Both the position numbers and the translations under genes were made by a program. The notes beneath the pieces were generated by a model. It was not told where the DNA came from. It did not search any database and saw only the letters and a list, made by a program, of their open reading frames with translations. DNA of 64,000 nucleotides. Source: Spirometra erinaceieuropaei. Taxonomy: Eukaryota; Platyhelminthes; Cestoda; Diphyllobothriidea; Diphyllobothriidae. The stretch is taken from NCBI GenBank assembly GCA_902702965.1, contig CACRXP010000148.1, positions 282,346-346,345 of the forward strand. Reading direction: 5' to 3'. Of this stretch, positions 35,940 through 48,329 are shown piece by piece (position 1 is the first letter of the stretch; each line of letters opens with the position of its first letter).

Positions 35940-36705
35940 GCAGTATGAATTTTCCCAAATGCTTTTGAATGCCCTTATTAATTCAAGTGTGTTTTTGTAA
36001 AAAAAGCACGCATAAAATAAACTTTCTGGTGCTCATTGAAAAGAAGTCTACGTCATATTTAAATGTCCTACTCGAAGAAGCGATTATTTGCGGTTTAAAA
36101 AGCTTTCCTAATTACCGGATTTTTTTGAACCGGGCCTGCAGTCGCGCCTCGCTTATGACTCCCAGACACACACCTATACTTTCCGTGTAAAAAATCATAT
36201 ATTTTTGCGTTAGTAAGAAGACGCAGTATATGGCTCATAGAATTGTGCAATGGATGTAATCTATGCTTTATATCTCATAAGCGGCATTAATAAACAACCA
36301 GGCGTTATGCTGTATAAAGGAATATTTCACGGTCATAGGAAGCTTTACACTTAGAAAGACATCCTTTCTCCAGGCATAAAATTTAAAGGAGACGTAATTC
36401 GCGCCAACTCTTTAACAGAAAGTATATTTTCCTGCCTGTTTTCCATAAACTACGTTTGAATTTACAAGGATATCAAAAGTCAATGGGGAAAATTCCCACC
36501 ACTTGAGCAGGCATTGTTTCATTCTGCGTTGTTGTTGTTGCAGAAGACCACAAAGAATCTCGTTCAAAAACCGCCGTCCGAGCATGCCTGAAACGTTTTC
36601 TGACTATACTGGACGATGATCAATATTGCGACACCAACAAAGTAAACGCTTCCAATCTAAAACATTTCAGAATTTCTGTTAACATTTCACGACATAGGCC
36701 AGATA
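35940..36705. mobile_element. Fold-back element fragment, degraded (family A/B type)
   Basis: Carries degraded arm blocks (…tccgtgtaaaaaatcatatattt…, …ttaacatttcacgacatagg…) in the family order. The ends are unclear. Confidence 0.5.
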
Positions 36706-36710
36706 CGGTT

Positions 36711-36914
36711 GTTAAAAATGCGTTCACTAAGGAAGAGTTCTCCAGTGATTTTGTTGACACCTGTTTACTTGATTTCGTTAAAACGTCTTTTCATGTCGAA
36801 GACACTGTAATGCAGTTTTCTACTCTCCGAGGAGCCCCTTTTATTGACACCATAAGGGTTTTGTCTTCAGATGACCCTATTGGTCATCTATGGAAAGAAG
36901 TTCCGCCAAAATAA
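36711..36914 (+). CDS. Unidentified exon-like ORF
   Basis: An open frame of 67 codons plus TAA with protein-like composition: NAFTKEEFSSDFVDTCLLDF, VKTSFHVEDTVMQFSTLRGA and PFIDTIRVLSSDDPIGHLWK. It starts where a degraded fold-back element ends; no convincing acceptor or start is visible, the first ATG being internal. I do not recognise a family. It could be a terminal exon, a pseudogene or chance. Confidence 0.22.
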   Translation, partial: VKNAFTKEEFSSDFVDTCLLDFVKTSFHVEDTVMQFSTLRGAPFIDTIRVLSSDDPIGHLWKEVPPK

Positions 36915-39034
36915 TTAGCAAAAGAAGTAAGAATTTTCATCAGTTGATGACTTAGAGACCTCGTACTGCGACCCTTAACAGGCCCAACGATCTCCAGCGG
37001 CACCGAAGGAAAAGTGCATCATGGGAAGTTTGCCCTCCAGGTGTAGTTGACACTCGACTTGGGTTTCGTAAACGTTGGCGAACCTACCCGTATGCGTCTC
37101 TTGAGCAGTTTTCATTCTTTAGAACTCCTTAACTTCTAACTCCACGGTGAATCTTTTTTTTATATTACTCAATAATCTCCAGAACGTCGGATTGATGGCT
37201 GCTACGACAGAGAGGCCATGCTATTGGCTGCCAGTCAAAAAACAAGGTCAACACACCCCTGCCCACCCCCCCTCCTTGGGGATCGTAGATTTCAGTTTGC
37301 CTTATTCAAAAAACTGCCCATTCAAGTAACGGGACAAGTTGGCGGTTTTAATTTTCCCTGGACCACACGTTGACCTGCACCACAGGTGCTCTAATTTACG
37401 GAGTGCGAACTTACTTTATCGCATAAATAAAACATGCGGATTTAAATTCGCATACCATCTCTCCCCTCTGAAATTCTCGCCCGTCTCGATGCCTACCCAG
37501 TTAACTTCTGTCGGTCTATATTCCTCCCGATAGGAACTAAATATCTTCGAGTGCCCAAAATGTTCATAAAATAAAAGGTACTTACAATCGCCGAAAGTAC
37601 ATGACACAACAGGGAGACTGCCCCAGGCGATAACATGAACGCACATAGGCCTTATAAGCAGTTCAGTGCGATGACTTTTTCCAGAAGTCTGGGTGGGTTT
37701 GACTAGGAGCCTTGCTCCCGGATGTCGGAACGGCAGGACGGCGTGCATTCGACTCGATCTGTTTAAATTATCCGAAAGTGCCTGCATTATTAAACAAAAG
37801 TGGTCTCGCCTCATGTCCTATTAACAAGCAGGCCTTCTCACCTGCTCACATCGAACCTGGACTTAAACGACACTCCGTTTCTTCTGTCTCGAACTCTCTT
37901 TCCAAATCTCTAAGAATGGGTGATTAGCGTCATAGAGAAAAAGAAAAGATCAGCAATTACCTTCATTGGAACTTTTACAAAAATATCCCAAGAAAGTTGA
38001 AAAATACTTCGTCTAAAGACGGGTTCACTCATGCAGTCAGGAGAAGTATGTCCCCACGGAATCAGATAGTCAAGTAAATCGCACTTAGGGTCCTTTTAGT
38101 TTAAACAACGTGCAGTGAATTCGCGGCTATTGCCTTACGTCAAGGAAGAAAACAACCTAAAAGCTCATAGTAATGAAACGCTTGGACATTTTGGCCGTGC
38201 GGCCAAGTGGGATTTAGCAATGCCGCCGACTTGGCTCGCAAATTGGGGCATTCCTAGAGAATGATGGCTTGAAACATCCCCGGCTGTCTTAACGAATCAT
38301 AATCAGGAGCTGCCACAATTGCCGCCGCCAGCATCAACGTCATGATTGCCGGCAAAGTCATCTTCAAGCAAGGTTGCAGTCAGAAGTCCAAGTCCCAGTT
38401 TGGACGGGGGGGGGCGGATTTAGCTCCTACAGGATCCTGAGTGGCAGCGGCAGCAGCAGCGGGCTCTGACGAGACCAGGCTGGGTTAAATCTTGCCTTAA
38501 AAAAACAGAAAAAGGCCATGAAGTAGGCTGCTTGTATGCGTTTTTTGCCTACACAATGAGCCGCCTTGTATACTTGTCGGATCAAAACGAGGATCAGCTT
38601 GGCTCACGGTGCGCGTTAATCAGGCTGCGCAGAGATCACGCAAATCCTGTGAGGTGAGGCGGCAGCCAGTGCTTCCAATCCTGTCACCAGTTGTTTGATA
38701 GGTACGAACAGCCGAGCGCTGCATAAGAGAAAAAAGAGAGAATGAGTGAGTGAGACCAGCATAGGGGAATCTATCCTCACGAGACGCTTAGACGCGCTAA
38801 AAGTCGTGGCGTAGAAGGTTGACAAATGACAGGATAAGTTGGATTTTCTCAGGACACAGTCAGGCTGCAGAGGTTTCTCCGTAATGTAAAATCAAAGGCA
38901 ATCACACCCCTGCGAGATCAGGGCTGTCCTAGTGAAATTCTGATACATGCTGTAGAGGCCAGGTCCGAAATCTGCGGCAGGCGCAGGCAGGCTAATTGGA
39001 TTTGTCAGCCTGGACCCACCTCCGAAAGTTCGAC
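36915..39034. other. No gene recognised
   Basis: A minus-strand 132-codon ORF at 37416-37814 has no recognisable domain. A poly-G tract lies near 38405. Confidence 0.45.
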
Positions 39035-39295
39035 CGTCGTGCTCCACGATGTCCACCGTGTACTCCACAGCAAGGGGAAATAAGCACGGGGACTTACGCG
39101 TGAATTAGTTTATGGTGAGAGTAGACTGGCGCTGAATCTGCCGCACTCTTCCCTCCTCCTCCTCCTCCTCCTCCTCCTCCTCCTCCTCCTCTTCCCCACC
39201 TGGACCTGGTGTCAAAACCTAGTTAAGAAGACCGGAGGCGAGGGAGGGCGCAAGTGGACGGCGCGGCCGGACCCGCACCTAGGCGTACCACTCCA
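39035..39295 (-). repeat. Family C interspersed repeat with TCC microsatellite expansion
   Basis: Reverse complement of family C. In the segment that reads ..ggtggggagga.. in other copies, this one has an uninterrupted TCC-type run (about 39156-39192). Confidence 0.7.
39156..39192 (+). repeat. TCC triplet microsatellite
   Basis: About twelve tandem ctc triplets inside a family C repeat. Confidence 0.95.
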
Positions 39296-39474
39296 CACAC
39301 ACTAGTCCACAACAAACACTGGACCAGGATTTTAACCAACAACAACAATGGGGGACGGTAGGGATCCCAGTTGGCGCGACGTGGATCGGTAGCTGGACCG
39401 AGCTCTGCACCCAGCGTGTTGGTATTTGTTATGGCGCACATTCCCGATAAAGCTTGCCAGAATCCAATGTAGAC

Positions 39475-39665
39475 CCCGTGTTGGGTCAGCCGCGAGGCCA
39501 CTTTGGGTGGCTCAGGATCCACCTCCATACATCGTCTTGCCATCGGAGCAAGCATGGTAAAAGGATAGAGAGTGCGGTAGACTACGCGCCAGTCTGTTCC
39601 CTTCACTATAAAAAAATTCAGGCACAAGTCTCCGGTGCTGCATGCACTTGTTGTGCAGCCGGTGT
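39475..39665 (+). repeat. Family C interspersed repeat
   Basis: Ends with cttcactataaaaaaattca and ggcacaagtctccggtgctg. It faces the copy at 39035-39295, forming an imperfect inverted pair. Confidence 0.5.
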
Positions 39666-40284
39666 TATCGACGGTTGAATTACCGAGGGAGGATGGGCAA
39701 TTCAAGTGTCGAGTGTCCAAGTGGAATTTGGATTACATGAGACAAGCAGGTTGCCAGGGTGCGCATGCGTGCGTTCGCACTTGTGTCGGTCAGACAATTT
39801 ACGAAGGCCTAGTAACCTTGACGCAGCGAGGTTTTGAACAAAGACGACGGGAGGCGCAGTTATGGCGGTCGGTTACTGGACAGAGGTAAGGTTTTTGGCA
39901 TTTTAAATAGCGAACGAATTTTCGAGCAGGCTAGTCCACTCTTCGGTGTTCCCTTTTCCGCGCCATTACTGTATGAAGTAGTCGGCCATATGACCCTCCT
40001 TCTGGCCATAAACGCAAGAACTGGGCATAACCATCACAAAATGTCGTCCTTAACTGGACATAGAGAAGTCCTTTTTTATGAAAAGGCCAATGCCCGGTCA
40101 CCTTGTACTGACCCTATCCGTCTGTCTGGGAGCTGTGACCGACTGTCATAATCACATTATTTGCTTCGGGACTTCAAAAGTTTAAGGGCACTCAGTTTCA
40201 CCGCAAAAGCTCCTGCTGCAAACGACACCACCTTGACCCAGACGCGCTTATCTGCAGCTACTCAACTGACTTCTGTCTCGTAAA

Positions 40285-40801
40285 GTTGACAACATGACTC
40301 AAATCCACTGCTTAATTTATGAACCCCATATGGTGTCCACTTAATACCATACACGGAAAATATACGGCTTGTAGTTTTGAAACCCTGAATGCGAGTGTAA
40401 CGGCAGGTCGGTTCAGAATTATTCGGGAATCGGAAAACTTTTTGAAAACCGAATTAGATTTTTTCTTGAGTATAAAATTGGAAGAGGACGTAACTGTCTA
40501 CCGAATGAGTAGAAAAATGAATATTTTAAGCATGGTTTCCATGAAATATAATTGAATATTTAAGGGTATCGAAAATCAATAAGAAAAATGTATGCTAAAT
40601 AAGTAATAATTTTTTTCAGAGTATAGTTTTGCATGCTGCCAGAAAGAAGTTAGTTCGAAAGCCAGCATCCTGGTGTAACTGAATTATTATAGAATTATTC
40701 TGCTTAGTGATTAGTTTTCCAATCCTACTTAATTAATTTTTTCGAAACGAAAACGCATTTCGGAATTTCGGTTGACATTTCATGAGTTAGCCCACCTACT
40801 G
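40285..40801. mobile_element. Family A right-arm fragment
   Basis: Starts in the central region and ends ...GAGTTAGCCCACCTACTG followed by TA (40802-40803). The left arm is absent. Confidence 0.8.
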
Positions 40802-40822
40802 TACCTCCACAGGGGCTCAAAA

Positions 40823-40843
40823 CACACACACACACACACAACC
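40823..40843 (+). repeat. CA dinucleotide microsatellite
   Basis: About ten tandem ca units between a family A end and a family C repeat. Confidence 0.9.
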
Positions 40844-40849
40844 ATTCGC

Positions 40850-41046
40850 CGGTCGTGACTGACGATCTCCACCGTGTGCTCCATAGTAGGGTGAGAGCAA
40901 GGACGATGACTTTCGCATGATTTAATCCATAGTGGTAGTAGGCTTACGCAACATCTACCGCAATCTCTCCTCAGCCTCTATCTGGACTCGGTATCATGGT
41001 CAAGGCAAGAAGATCGGAGGCGGGAGAGGGTGCAGGTGGCTGACAG
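40850..41046 (-). repeat. Family C interspersed repeat
   Basis: gatctccaccgtgtgctcca, gactttcgcatgatttaatc and aagaagatcggaggcgggag are the reverse complement of family C blocks. It sits between two family A fragments. Confidence 0.6.
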
Positions 41047-41064
41047 GACGAAAAGCAGCACCTA

Positions 41065-41550
41065 TAGTAGATGCTCTAACTGAGGAAATGTTAGCCGAAA
41101 TCCTGAAAACCCTTTTCGACTCGGAAAGACTACTTAAGGAGGGTTGTAACACTAAGCGTCATGCAGCACAGTCCCATGATAATTAAATTACTTCCTGATG
41201 CCAGCTTTTGAATGAACTTCTTTCCGACATCCTGTAAAAACCAAACCCTGTAAAAAAAATGACTACTTATGTAGCATGCATTTTTCTCATTGGCTTTTGA
41301 TGCCCTAATATATTCAAATATATCTCATAGAAAAAATCCATAAAAATATTCATTTTTTAATCACTTCGTCGGAAATTATATCTCCTTCAAACTTGATACT
41401 TGAACAAATGGTACGATTCGATTTTGAAAAATGTTTCCAATTCCCGACTAATTTTTGACCGAACCTGCCGTTACACTAACAGTGAGGGTTTCAAAACTAC
41501 AAACTGTATATTTTCCTTGTACTGAAAATCATACATTTCTATATGCATCT
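41065..41550. mobile_element. Family A left-arm fragment, diverged
   Basis: Starts TAGTAGATGCTCTAACTGAG after TA and runs through the left arm blocks, breaking off in the centre near 41550. Confidence 0.65.
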
Positions 41551-44224
41551 ACCGCGTGGCCCGTTTTAGGGGTACCGTCAACACAAGCCCTGGTCCTGTT
41601 TATAGCCGCTTCCGCTTGCGACAGCAACTCTGAGTTCTGTACACATTCTGGTGTCTTCCATCTTCTTCTGACAGTCGGGGCTTGGTCTGATGATTGAGGC
41701 GCCTCAAGAACGCGCGAAGCAATATAATCTCTCCGACCGCATGGATCTTCCCACAATAAACCTTCTTGCGATGCCTTAAATAGGCTTGGCAGACACTGCT
41801 TGCAGCATTTGCTTCGTCAATACGACTTGATGACGTACGGCGCTGTTCGAGTTTAAGAGCGATATCACCTGCTCAATTCCAGACCTCTTCGTAGGAACAA
41901 AGCCAAAGAAGAAACAGGATATGTCAATTCCCGTGATGACCGTTTGGACGAAACTTGATCGACCAGAAGGGAAAGGTTTTTTCAACGAGATGCATGGCTG
42001 AGTGTTCCTGGCCAGTTGTGAGGAAGGTCATATCACTCCTTCCAACAGTTCCCACCATCTTCGCACGCGACAGGACTTTGGCCTCCATGTGATGGCGGTG
42101 TTGAGGACGTTCGCGTTGTTCCTTCAGTCCATCATTGTGACACCGAAACCGGTTAAGCATGTCTGAACTCCGGCTATCGAGTGAGTCAAACGATCAAGCA
42201 GATATCAGTTTCTTTTTGAAGAGTTAAAGAGAGTATGGACTAGGAGGCAAGACATTGTCAACTCGAAGCACTCATAGCTATTACAGTAGTACTATAATGG
42301 ATAAATAGATGACTTCTTCCGCTTGTCCATGTTGCTCCCAGTGAAGGAATTGAATCGCCATCCCCATGAATTACTGAGTAAGTCTACTCTTCGTATTTAA
42401 AGGCGTGGCAATTGTCCTCCTTTATTCAGTACAGACTATGGAAATACAAAGCTCACATAACCAAACAGATTTACGCCTTGGGATGGCCGTTCAGTCTTCG
42501 TATGTCCGCAGTTTGCATCAAAGAATAAATAATAATCGCTACTTACTACGATTGCGTAGCATCTGTAGGGCCCTATTAGCCCAGGTGTAGTATTCGGTGC
42601 GAGTATTCATTCGTTCAAGCCACGCTGCTGTAGCATGAACTCAACCATGCATATCACAGGATAAGTCGGTCCGGACGTTTTCTTCTGTGACTGGGAATCG
42701 GTAAACGACGGAGATATCTTATGTGACTGTGTCCACTCACAAGCCTGATCTATGCGTTGAGCCTTTGGTTACTGATCCACACCCATGTTCGAGCGGACTC
42801 AAAGCTAGACTCTCGTACCCATTCATGTTCGGTTATGTGGTGGGACGCGCATACCAGGGTCCGCTGTGCATGTTCGACAACAGAGGACCACTAATTCGTC
42901 ATACCTTCTGCTTTCCCACTTATTCCTGAGGAGAGGGCCTTCATTTCCAACCGAGAACGTTTGTCAGGGAATTCAAAGGACCACTTTTCGGACCGGCAGA
43001 ATATGACTGGCGATTAAGAGTGTGAGAATATAAGGGAAGGGGTGTCGATACATAATCATATTTTCCATAGCGAGGAACTGTTAGGTCCTCCTGCATTCAG
43101 GTACTTGAAGAGAAATGAGGATAATTTGAGTAAAAAGATGAAACTGTCTTTCGAATATTTCCTTCCAGAATTTCAAACTGGAAAGCATTGTAAGCAGTAT
43201 GCGTGCAACAAAGCTCGATCTACGGTAGGCAAATTCCAGCCCCGACTGAAAAGGCCTAAAGACTCCAAAAGTTGTGTAAATGCTTCGCGGGGAGTTGTCG
43301 CTTTAATTTCCGTCGGACAATGCGGATTTCTTAAGCAAAGGCGGAAAAGCAGAAGTCTGTGTAACAGTAAACAGTCATATGAACTCGTTCACAGGGAAGA
43401 CAGGATATCGATCCGTTTTCGACATGATAACCTTGACAGAGAATTGCTGTTGACAAAGTCAGTGGTGATTGCCATGGCCATTTCTGACTTGCTTTGCTTC
43501 ATCCACCAGTGATCCCCTGAAACCGTGAGCTGACACGCCTCAGGGGAATCCCCGAGTTCACCTACGATACCGGCGTTCTACCGGGTTCGCCTGTGAGACC
43601 GGGCTTGCATCCTGTCGGCTTCAAATGGATACATGCAATATCCCATCCGGGTGGCACTTGTCGATGCGTCCTGATTATAGGAGAGAAATGGGCATTTTCG
43701 TTTTATCTTGGAGTTTCGGATTTAGATTCCACGCAGGCGGCCTCATGGCGACTAGAATTCGACAATCGACTAGTGTTTCCGATAAGGACAGGGAAAACTA
43801 TAATAACTATTGTCGACCTATTTGCAGTCGTCAGCCGATGATCCCATAGTTCCGGGTGCCGGCAAAACTGGAGCTTGAACCCAGGCCTATTGGATCGGTA
43901 AACACGTAAGGCGTGTCGTGATTGGAGGTTGTTGGTCCCTCGACTATCCAAACAGAGTGACGGAGCTACTCCGCAAAATGGCCCGAAAATGATTTATTAT
44001 TGGTATATGTTGTAAGCCTTAGAGAGAACGGTTAGATTCCAGATCTCTACAAAATGTTCGTAATTATATACGGAGTGTACTTCAACCGTTTCCGTTATAC
44101 TGCATTCTTCGATTCCTTGGCCGAATACTTGGTATTCCACAAAACTCACGAAAGATTGATCGAACACGCTCGATAGGATTTTCGTTATTAATAATAATGA
44201 TGATAATATTTTTTATTAAAGACC
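41551..44224. other. No gene recognised
   Basis: Includes a 156-codon lysine-rich plus-strand ORF (43042-43512) and minus-strand ORFs at 41776-42160, none with a family signature. A short family D-like stretch lies near 43440-43500. Confidence 0.4.
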
Positions 44225-44957
44225 GGTCGGGATCACATCAAGTGAAAATATTCTGCTCTTTTACTCGTTCGGTGACAAATCACGTCTTTTTCGTATTTTA
44301 TACCTGAAGAAAAAGTACCTTTCGGTTTCAAAAAGCTTCCAATCAGGAAATTTTTCAAGTCTGTGAAATGTCGATTCATACAGCATCCTATATGCCCGTT
44401 TATTAATGCTGCTCAAAAAGCCTACGACACAGTCTGTACCTATTGCAAAATTTCATGAACACCACACGATTCCTTCTCAAAGGCACGGAGGAATATGTGA
44501 TTTTCTCAATGAAGCAAGTATACACCTTGCAGACTGAAATCGCTACACGATAAGGCAACGGCTGATTTGGCTCGAAGTTATTCGGGGATAAGAGGACTTT
44601 TCAAAACCCAAATACACCCTTTCTTCGAATAGAATATATAAAGAAGACATGATTTCCTACCAAATGAGTATGGGAAAACATATTTTGCATATGTTTTCGA
44701 TAAATATATACTTGAGTTTATTAGACCATCGAAATCAATGTGCAAATTGCGTACTAATTAAGTAATTATATTTTGCAGACTGTGGATCTACAGGTCAAAA
44801 GGAAGTGTTGCCAAAAGCCACTATCCCGACGAGTCCGGAACATTATGGGATTATGCCGCATGATAATCAGTACTACAGCTCCACCGTAGTAATCCTTCCT
44901 AATCTAAAACGCATTTCAGAATCTCGGCCAACATATCATGAGATAGGTCACTAACTG
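44225..44957. mobile_element. Family B fold-back element, left-truncated
   Basis: The right end ...CATGAGATAGGTCACTAACTG is followed by TA (44958-44959). The arm blocks match the 57970 copy. The left arm is incomplete. Confidence 0.7.
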
Positions 44958-45039
44958 TAAGTCTATACATACTTTAGGCGAGTAGGTGGCAGGTTAATAA
45001 TCCAACCTTTCACGGCTCATTGAGCGCCTACTGCCTTGG

Positions 45040-46080
45040 AGGCACTGCTAAGCTGCCGATAGAAGCAAAGATGCGAGTTCCAGGACCTAGTTGATAGGAA
45101 GTAGAAACGATCGCTGGAACAAGGGCTTTATTCGCCTGACGTTTCGGGCTCTCGCTTGGACCCATCATCAGAGACAATGACAGATGCGGGTGATTCGTGC
45201 ACAGGAAGTTGTAGTATTTATAGGATGCAAGCAATTTGCGGCTCACGCGATTATCCCCTCTCGCGAGAATTTCGGCCATATCGAACTTGACTGTGTGGCC
45301 AGGTCTCGTTGAATGGGTCGCGACCTGAGAGTTGGCGTCATTTCTCTGTACCGCTGCCGCGTGTTGGGCAATTCGCGTCCGGAAGTCTTCTAGTTTCTCC
45401 GAAGTAGTTGCTTTGTCCCCATCTGCACCAGATCCGGTAAACAACTCCAGATGTTTCTTGCTGTGGCAGTGGGCTTTTTGGTCTCACCACCTGAAGCCTT
45501 ATGGTGGCCTCCGGTCTGTGTGCAACTCCAACCCCAAGTGATGCGAAAAGGCTACTAACGGTCTCGGAGACGTTCTTGGTGTACGGGATCGCTTGCCAGA
45601 ATTTGGGGTCGACACGATTTTTTCGCTCGTCTCGTTTGCGCATTCACCGATTGACGAAGTTGCGCGGGTAACCATTTTTTTGAAAACCCGTCGAAGATAT
45701 TAGGATTCGACAACCTTGTCCTCCGGTTCACTGCAGTGCGTCTCAACACGCCGATATAGCGTTCTTACGCAACTGCGTTTGTGGATGATTGGGTGGTTGC
45801 TGTTGAAGTTCAGTATTAGCGTCGTGTTCGTCGCTTTTTCTGAAAACTTTGGTCTTTAGGTCACCAAAATCTTTGCGACAGACGAGGACATCAAGGAATG
45901 CCAGCTGGTTATTTTCTTCCTCCTCCATAGTAAATTGTATGTCAGGGAAGATGCTGTTGAGACGTTCTAAGTCCTAAACTATACTGAGTCTCGCGTTCTT
46001 CGTGTTAACCGCTTGTCACGTTACTTCCGTGGGCAAGGCTACAGCATCTTCGTCTTATATAAGGCCGAAGGACTTAGCCT
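45040..46080 (-). pseudogene. Decayed Penelope-like element: reverse transcriptase end, GIY-YIG endonuclease, 3' tail
   Basis: On the minus strand, broken by stops and frameshifts, are LNSIFPDIQFTMEEEENNQ, LAFLDVLVCRK, KTKVFRK, VETHCSEPED, YLRRVF, GVGVAHRPEATIR, SGVVYRIWCRWGQSNYFGET and TRIAQHAAAVQRND. These are the terminal reverse transcriptase and GIY-YIG blocks of Penelope-like elements (the family's YxGETG motif is recognisable). The tail includes a hammerhead core at 45138-45171. A possible earlier segment (SPMSGP) near 46135 is uncertain. Confidence 0.82.
45138..45171 (-). ncRNA. Hammerhead ribozyme core in Penelope-like 3' tail
   Basis: On the minus strand, CTGATGA is followed by a short helix II (GGG...CCC) and CGAAACGTC. 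Flanking bases pair as helix I (GTCT with AGGC). Helix III is essentially absent, as in the minimal hammerheads described in Penelope-like elements. All core positions (CUGAUGA, GAAA, the GUC cleavage triplet) are intact here. Confidence 0.72.
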
Positions 46081-47184
46081 AGGACTTAAATTCCGCTGCG
46101 TGTTTGACTTGGATAGTCAGCGACATCGGCTGTAGCAGAAGATAAATTGGGGTCCTGACATCGGACTTAGTCTTTGGGCGCAAGCTCCTACCCTTCCGCA
46201 GGGAGATCGCGTAGGCAAAGACCACCTATCAAGGTCTCTAGGAGCTGAAAGCAAGTTTCTAATGCTGGACTGATAGCATGGAAACCATTTTTCGCCGGCA
46301 ACGCTCCACCCCCCCCCCATAACTCAGTTTCTTTTGAGAACATTGGCTGCCTTCCATCCGGCAAACTCGATGATCACAGCAATGGATGTTGATTAACGAC
46401 TTGAGGGGAACTAGACCTAATCAAAAACCTAGCTACGTCAGATGCAGTATTTTAGTGATACCCCTCGCCACCAAGGGAAGACAGACTTATAATGTTCTTG
46501 AGCTTGTATGTCATGCAGAGGATGTGCAGTGGTGAGGACGGTGCAGAATGAGCAACCTTCTCAGGTCGTAAACCCGGAAACGTGAAGATTTGGAGTCTGG
46601 ACATCACTGACCGATGATGACAGACGGCTGTTCCACTGTTCATGTCTTCGTAAGACTTCTCGGAATCCAAGAATTTTCTCTGATGATCCCTCCTATCTTG
46701 TTTTCTCTTAACAGCAATACCGTTCACTGCTAGGGCTACTTTTTTCACTTCTTCCTAGCTATTACTGGGGAGTTACGAAACAGACAATTTTTTATGCGTT
46801 TGACTGCTGGCTAAATTAGTCCACCTTGTTCTCCAAATTAACTTTCGGGGTGCCAGTTGTACACTCATGAGACCGCTGTTCGCGTAAACATGCGCTGGCT
46901 GGGAGACTCGGGGGCGTCCTCAATGTGGCTATTCTAGCCCCTCACCCTCCCTTTGTAAAAACTGGGCTTTCCGGTTGATAATCTGACTTTGTCCAAAATC
47001 CTAAATGAAGGTAATAACGGTACGCGGTGCCCTCGATAAAATATCCGCCTCTTCATATCCTCCTAATTGGACAAAAATTTGCAAAAAAGACACCCCTGTG
47101 TATGAAAAAAGGTGCCGAGAAGAGGGCCCTAACAGTCAACACAAAAGGTAATCAGTAATAAGGCAGTTGGACGTCCAGAGGGGA
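46081..47184. other. Between the Penelope relic and DNAAF4; no gene recognised
   Basis: May include more decayed Penelope reverse transcriptase (46117-46320, minus). The right edge holds the DNAAF4 3' untranslated region. Confidence 0.4.
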
Positions 47185-47303
47185 TTATTTGGTCGCGATA
47201 GTCTTCTGTGGTTTGAGGAAAGCCTCCCTCAAATTTTCCAGGTCCTGCCTAATTGACTCATCGGAAGGGTCGAGCTTGGCCGCGGCTTCGTATTCTTGAA
47301 TGC
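47185..47303 (-). CDS. DNAAF4: DNAAF4 exon E8 (last), end of TPR3 and stop
   Basis: The acceptor is ctgctctttttag. The exon encodes GIQEYEAAAKLDPSDESIRQ, DLENLREAFLKPQKTIATK and TAA, matching human GLQDYEAALKIDPSN. Length is 119 nt. I saw no canonical AATAAA on this strand just downstream. Confidence 0.92.
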
Positions 47304-48329
47304 CTAAAAAGAGCAGCCACAGAAGACAACTGATTGAATTGAGAATATATCAGCAGGCGTACCTACAGTAGGTGGGCTAACTCATGAAATGTCAACCGAT
47401 ATTCCGAAATGCGTTTTCGTTTCGAAAAGACTAATTGAGTAGGGTTGTAAAACCAATCATCGTGCAGCATAACTCTATCACAATTCAGCTATCCCAAGAG
47501 GCCGGCTTTCGAAAGAACTTTTCTTGGCTGCATGCAGCAACGACACTATGTACAAAATGACTCCTTAAACAGCATGCAAGTTTTCTAATTGACTTTCGAT
47601 GCCCTTAAAACGTCAATTATATTTCATGGAAAACATGCATAAAAATATTCATTCTTCTACTCATTCGGTAGGAAAGTACGTCTCCTTTCAATTTTATACT
47701 CGACGGAAGAGTATAATTTGGTTTTGAAAAAGTTTCTAATTGTGAGATTTTTTAATACCGTTAAAAGGCCCTTCTTAAAACGTCACGCCTCTGCATTTAC
47801 TAGCGTTGCTTTCAAAGCTTACAATATAGCTTAAATCCACTGCTAAATTCTATGAACCCCATATGATCTCCTCTGAATAGCATAGAGAAATTTACGGTTT
47901 TCTGCACGCGGAAAATATACGGCTTGTAGTTTGGAAACCCTAAATGCAAGTGCAGCGGCAGGTCGAGTTAAAAATTATTCGGGAATTGAAAACGTTTTTT
48001 TAAAACCGAATTAAATCCTTCCTACGAGTATCAAATTGAAAGAAGAATTAGGTTTCTACCGAATGAGCAGAAGAATGAATATTTATATTCATGTTTTCCA
48101 TAAAATACAATTGACTTTCTAAGGGCATAGAAAATCAATGAGAAAAATGCATGCCACGCAAGCAGTCATTTTTACAGGATGTAGTAACGGGGAGGGGGAT
48201 AGTAAATAATCGACCAGTAACAGACTTTAAAAAGAGACAACAGTCCCCGCCACCGCCGTCGCCAGGGCGTCGGGACAAATTTATTGGCAGAAAACGTGCT
48301 CATTCTGGGTGGGGGGGAGAGGCCATTAC
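47304..48329 (-). other. DNAAF4 intron 7
   Basis: A 1026 bp GT-AG intron between E7 and E8, almost entirely occupied by a right-truncated family A fold-back element (47366 to about 48180). Only about 60 bp and 150 bp of other sequence remain at its two ends. Confidence 0.85.
47366..48180. mobile_element. Family A element in DNAAF4 intron 7, right-truncated
   Basis: The left end CAGTAGGTGGGCTAACTCAT follows TA (47364-47365). The right arm breaks off near ...gtcatttttacaggatg, about 150 bp short of exon E7. Confidence 0.8.

Noticed and set aside
37416..37814. 132-codon minus-strand ORF
   Set aside because: No domain, signal or splice support; likely chance.
39223..39720. 165-codon minus-strand ORF
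   Set aside because: It runs through two family C repeats and has no domain.
43042..43512. 156-codon lysine-rich plus-strand ORF
   Set aside because: No recognisable domain, no splice context and no neighbouring exons; kept only as a note.
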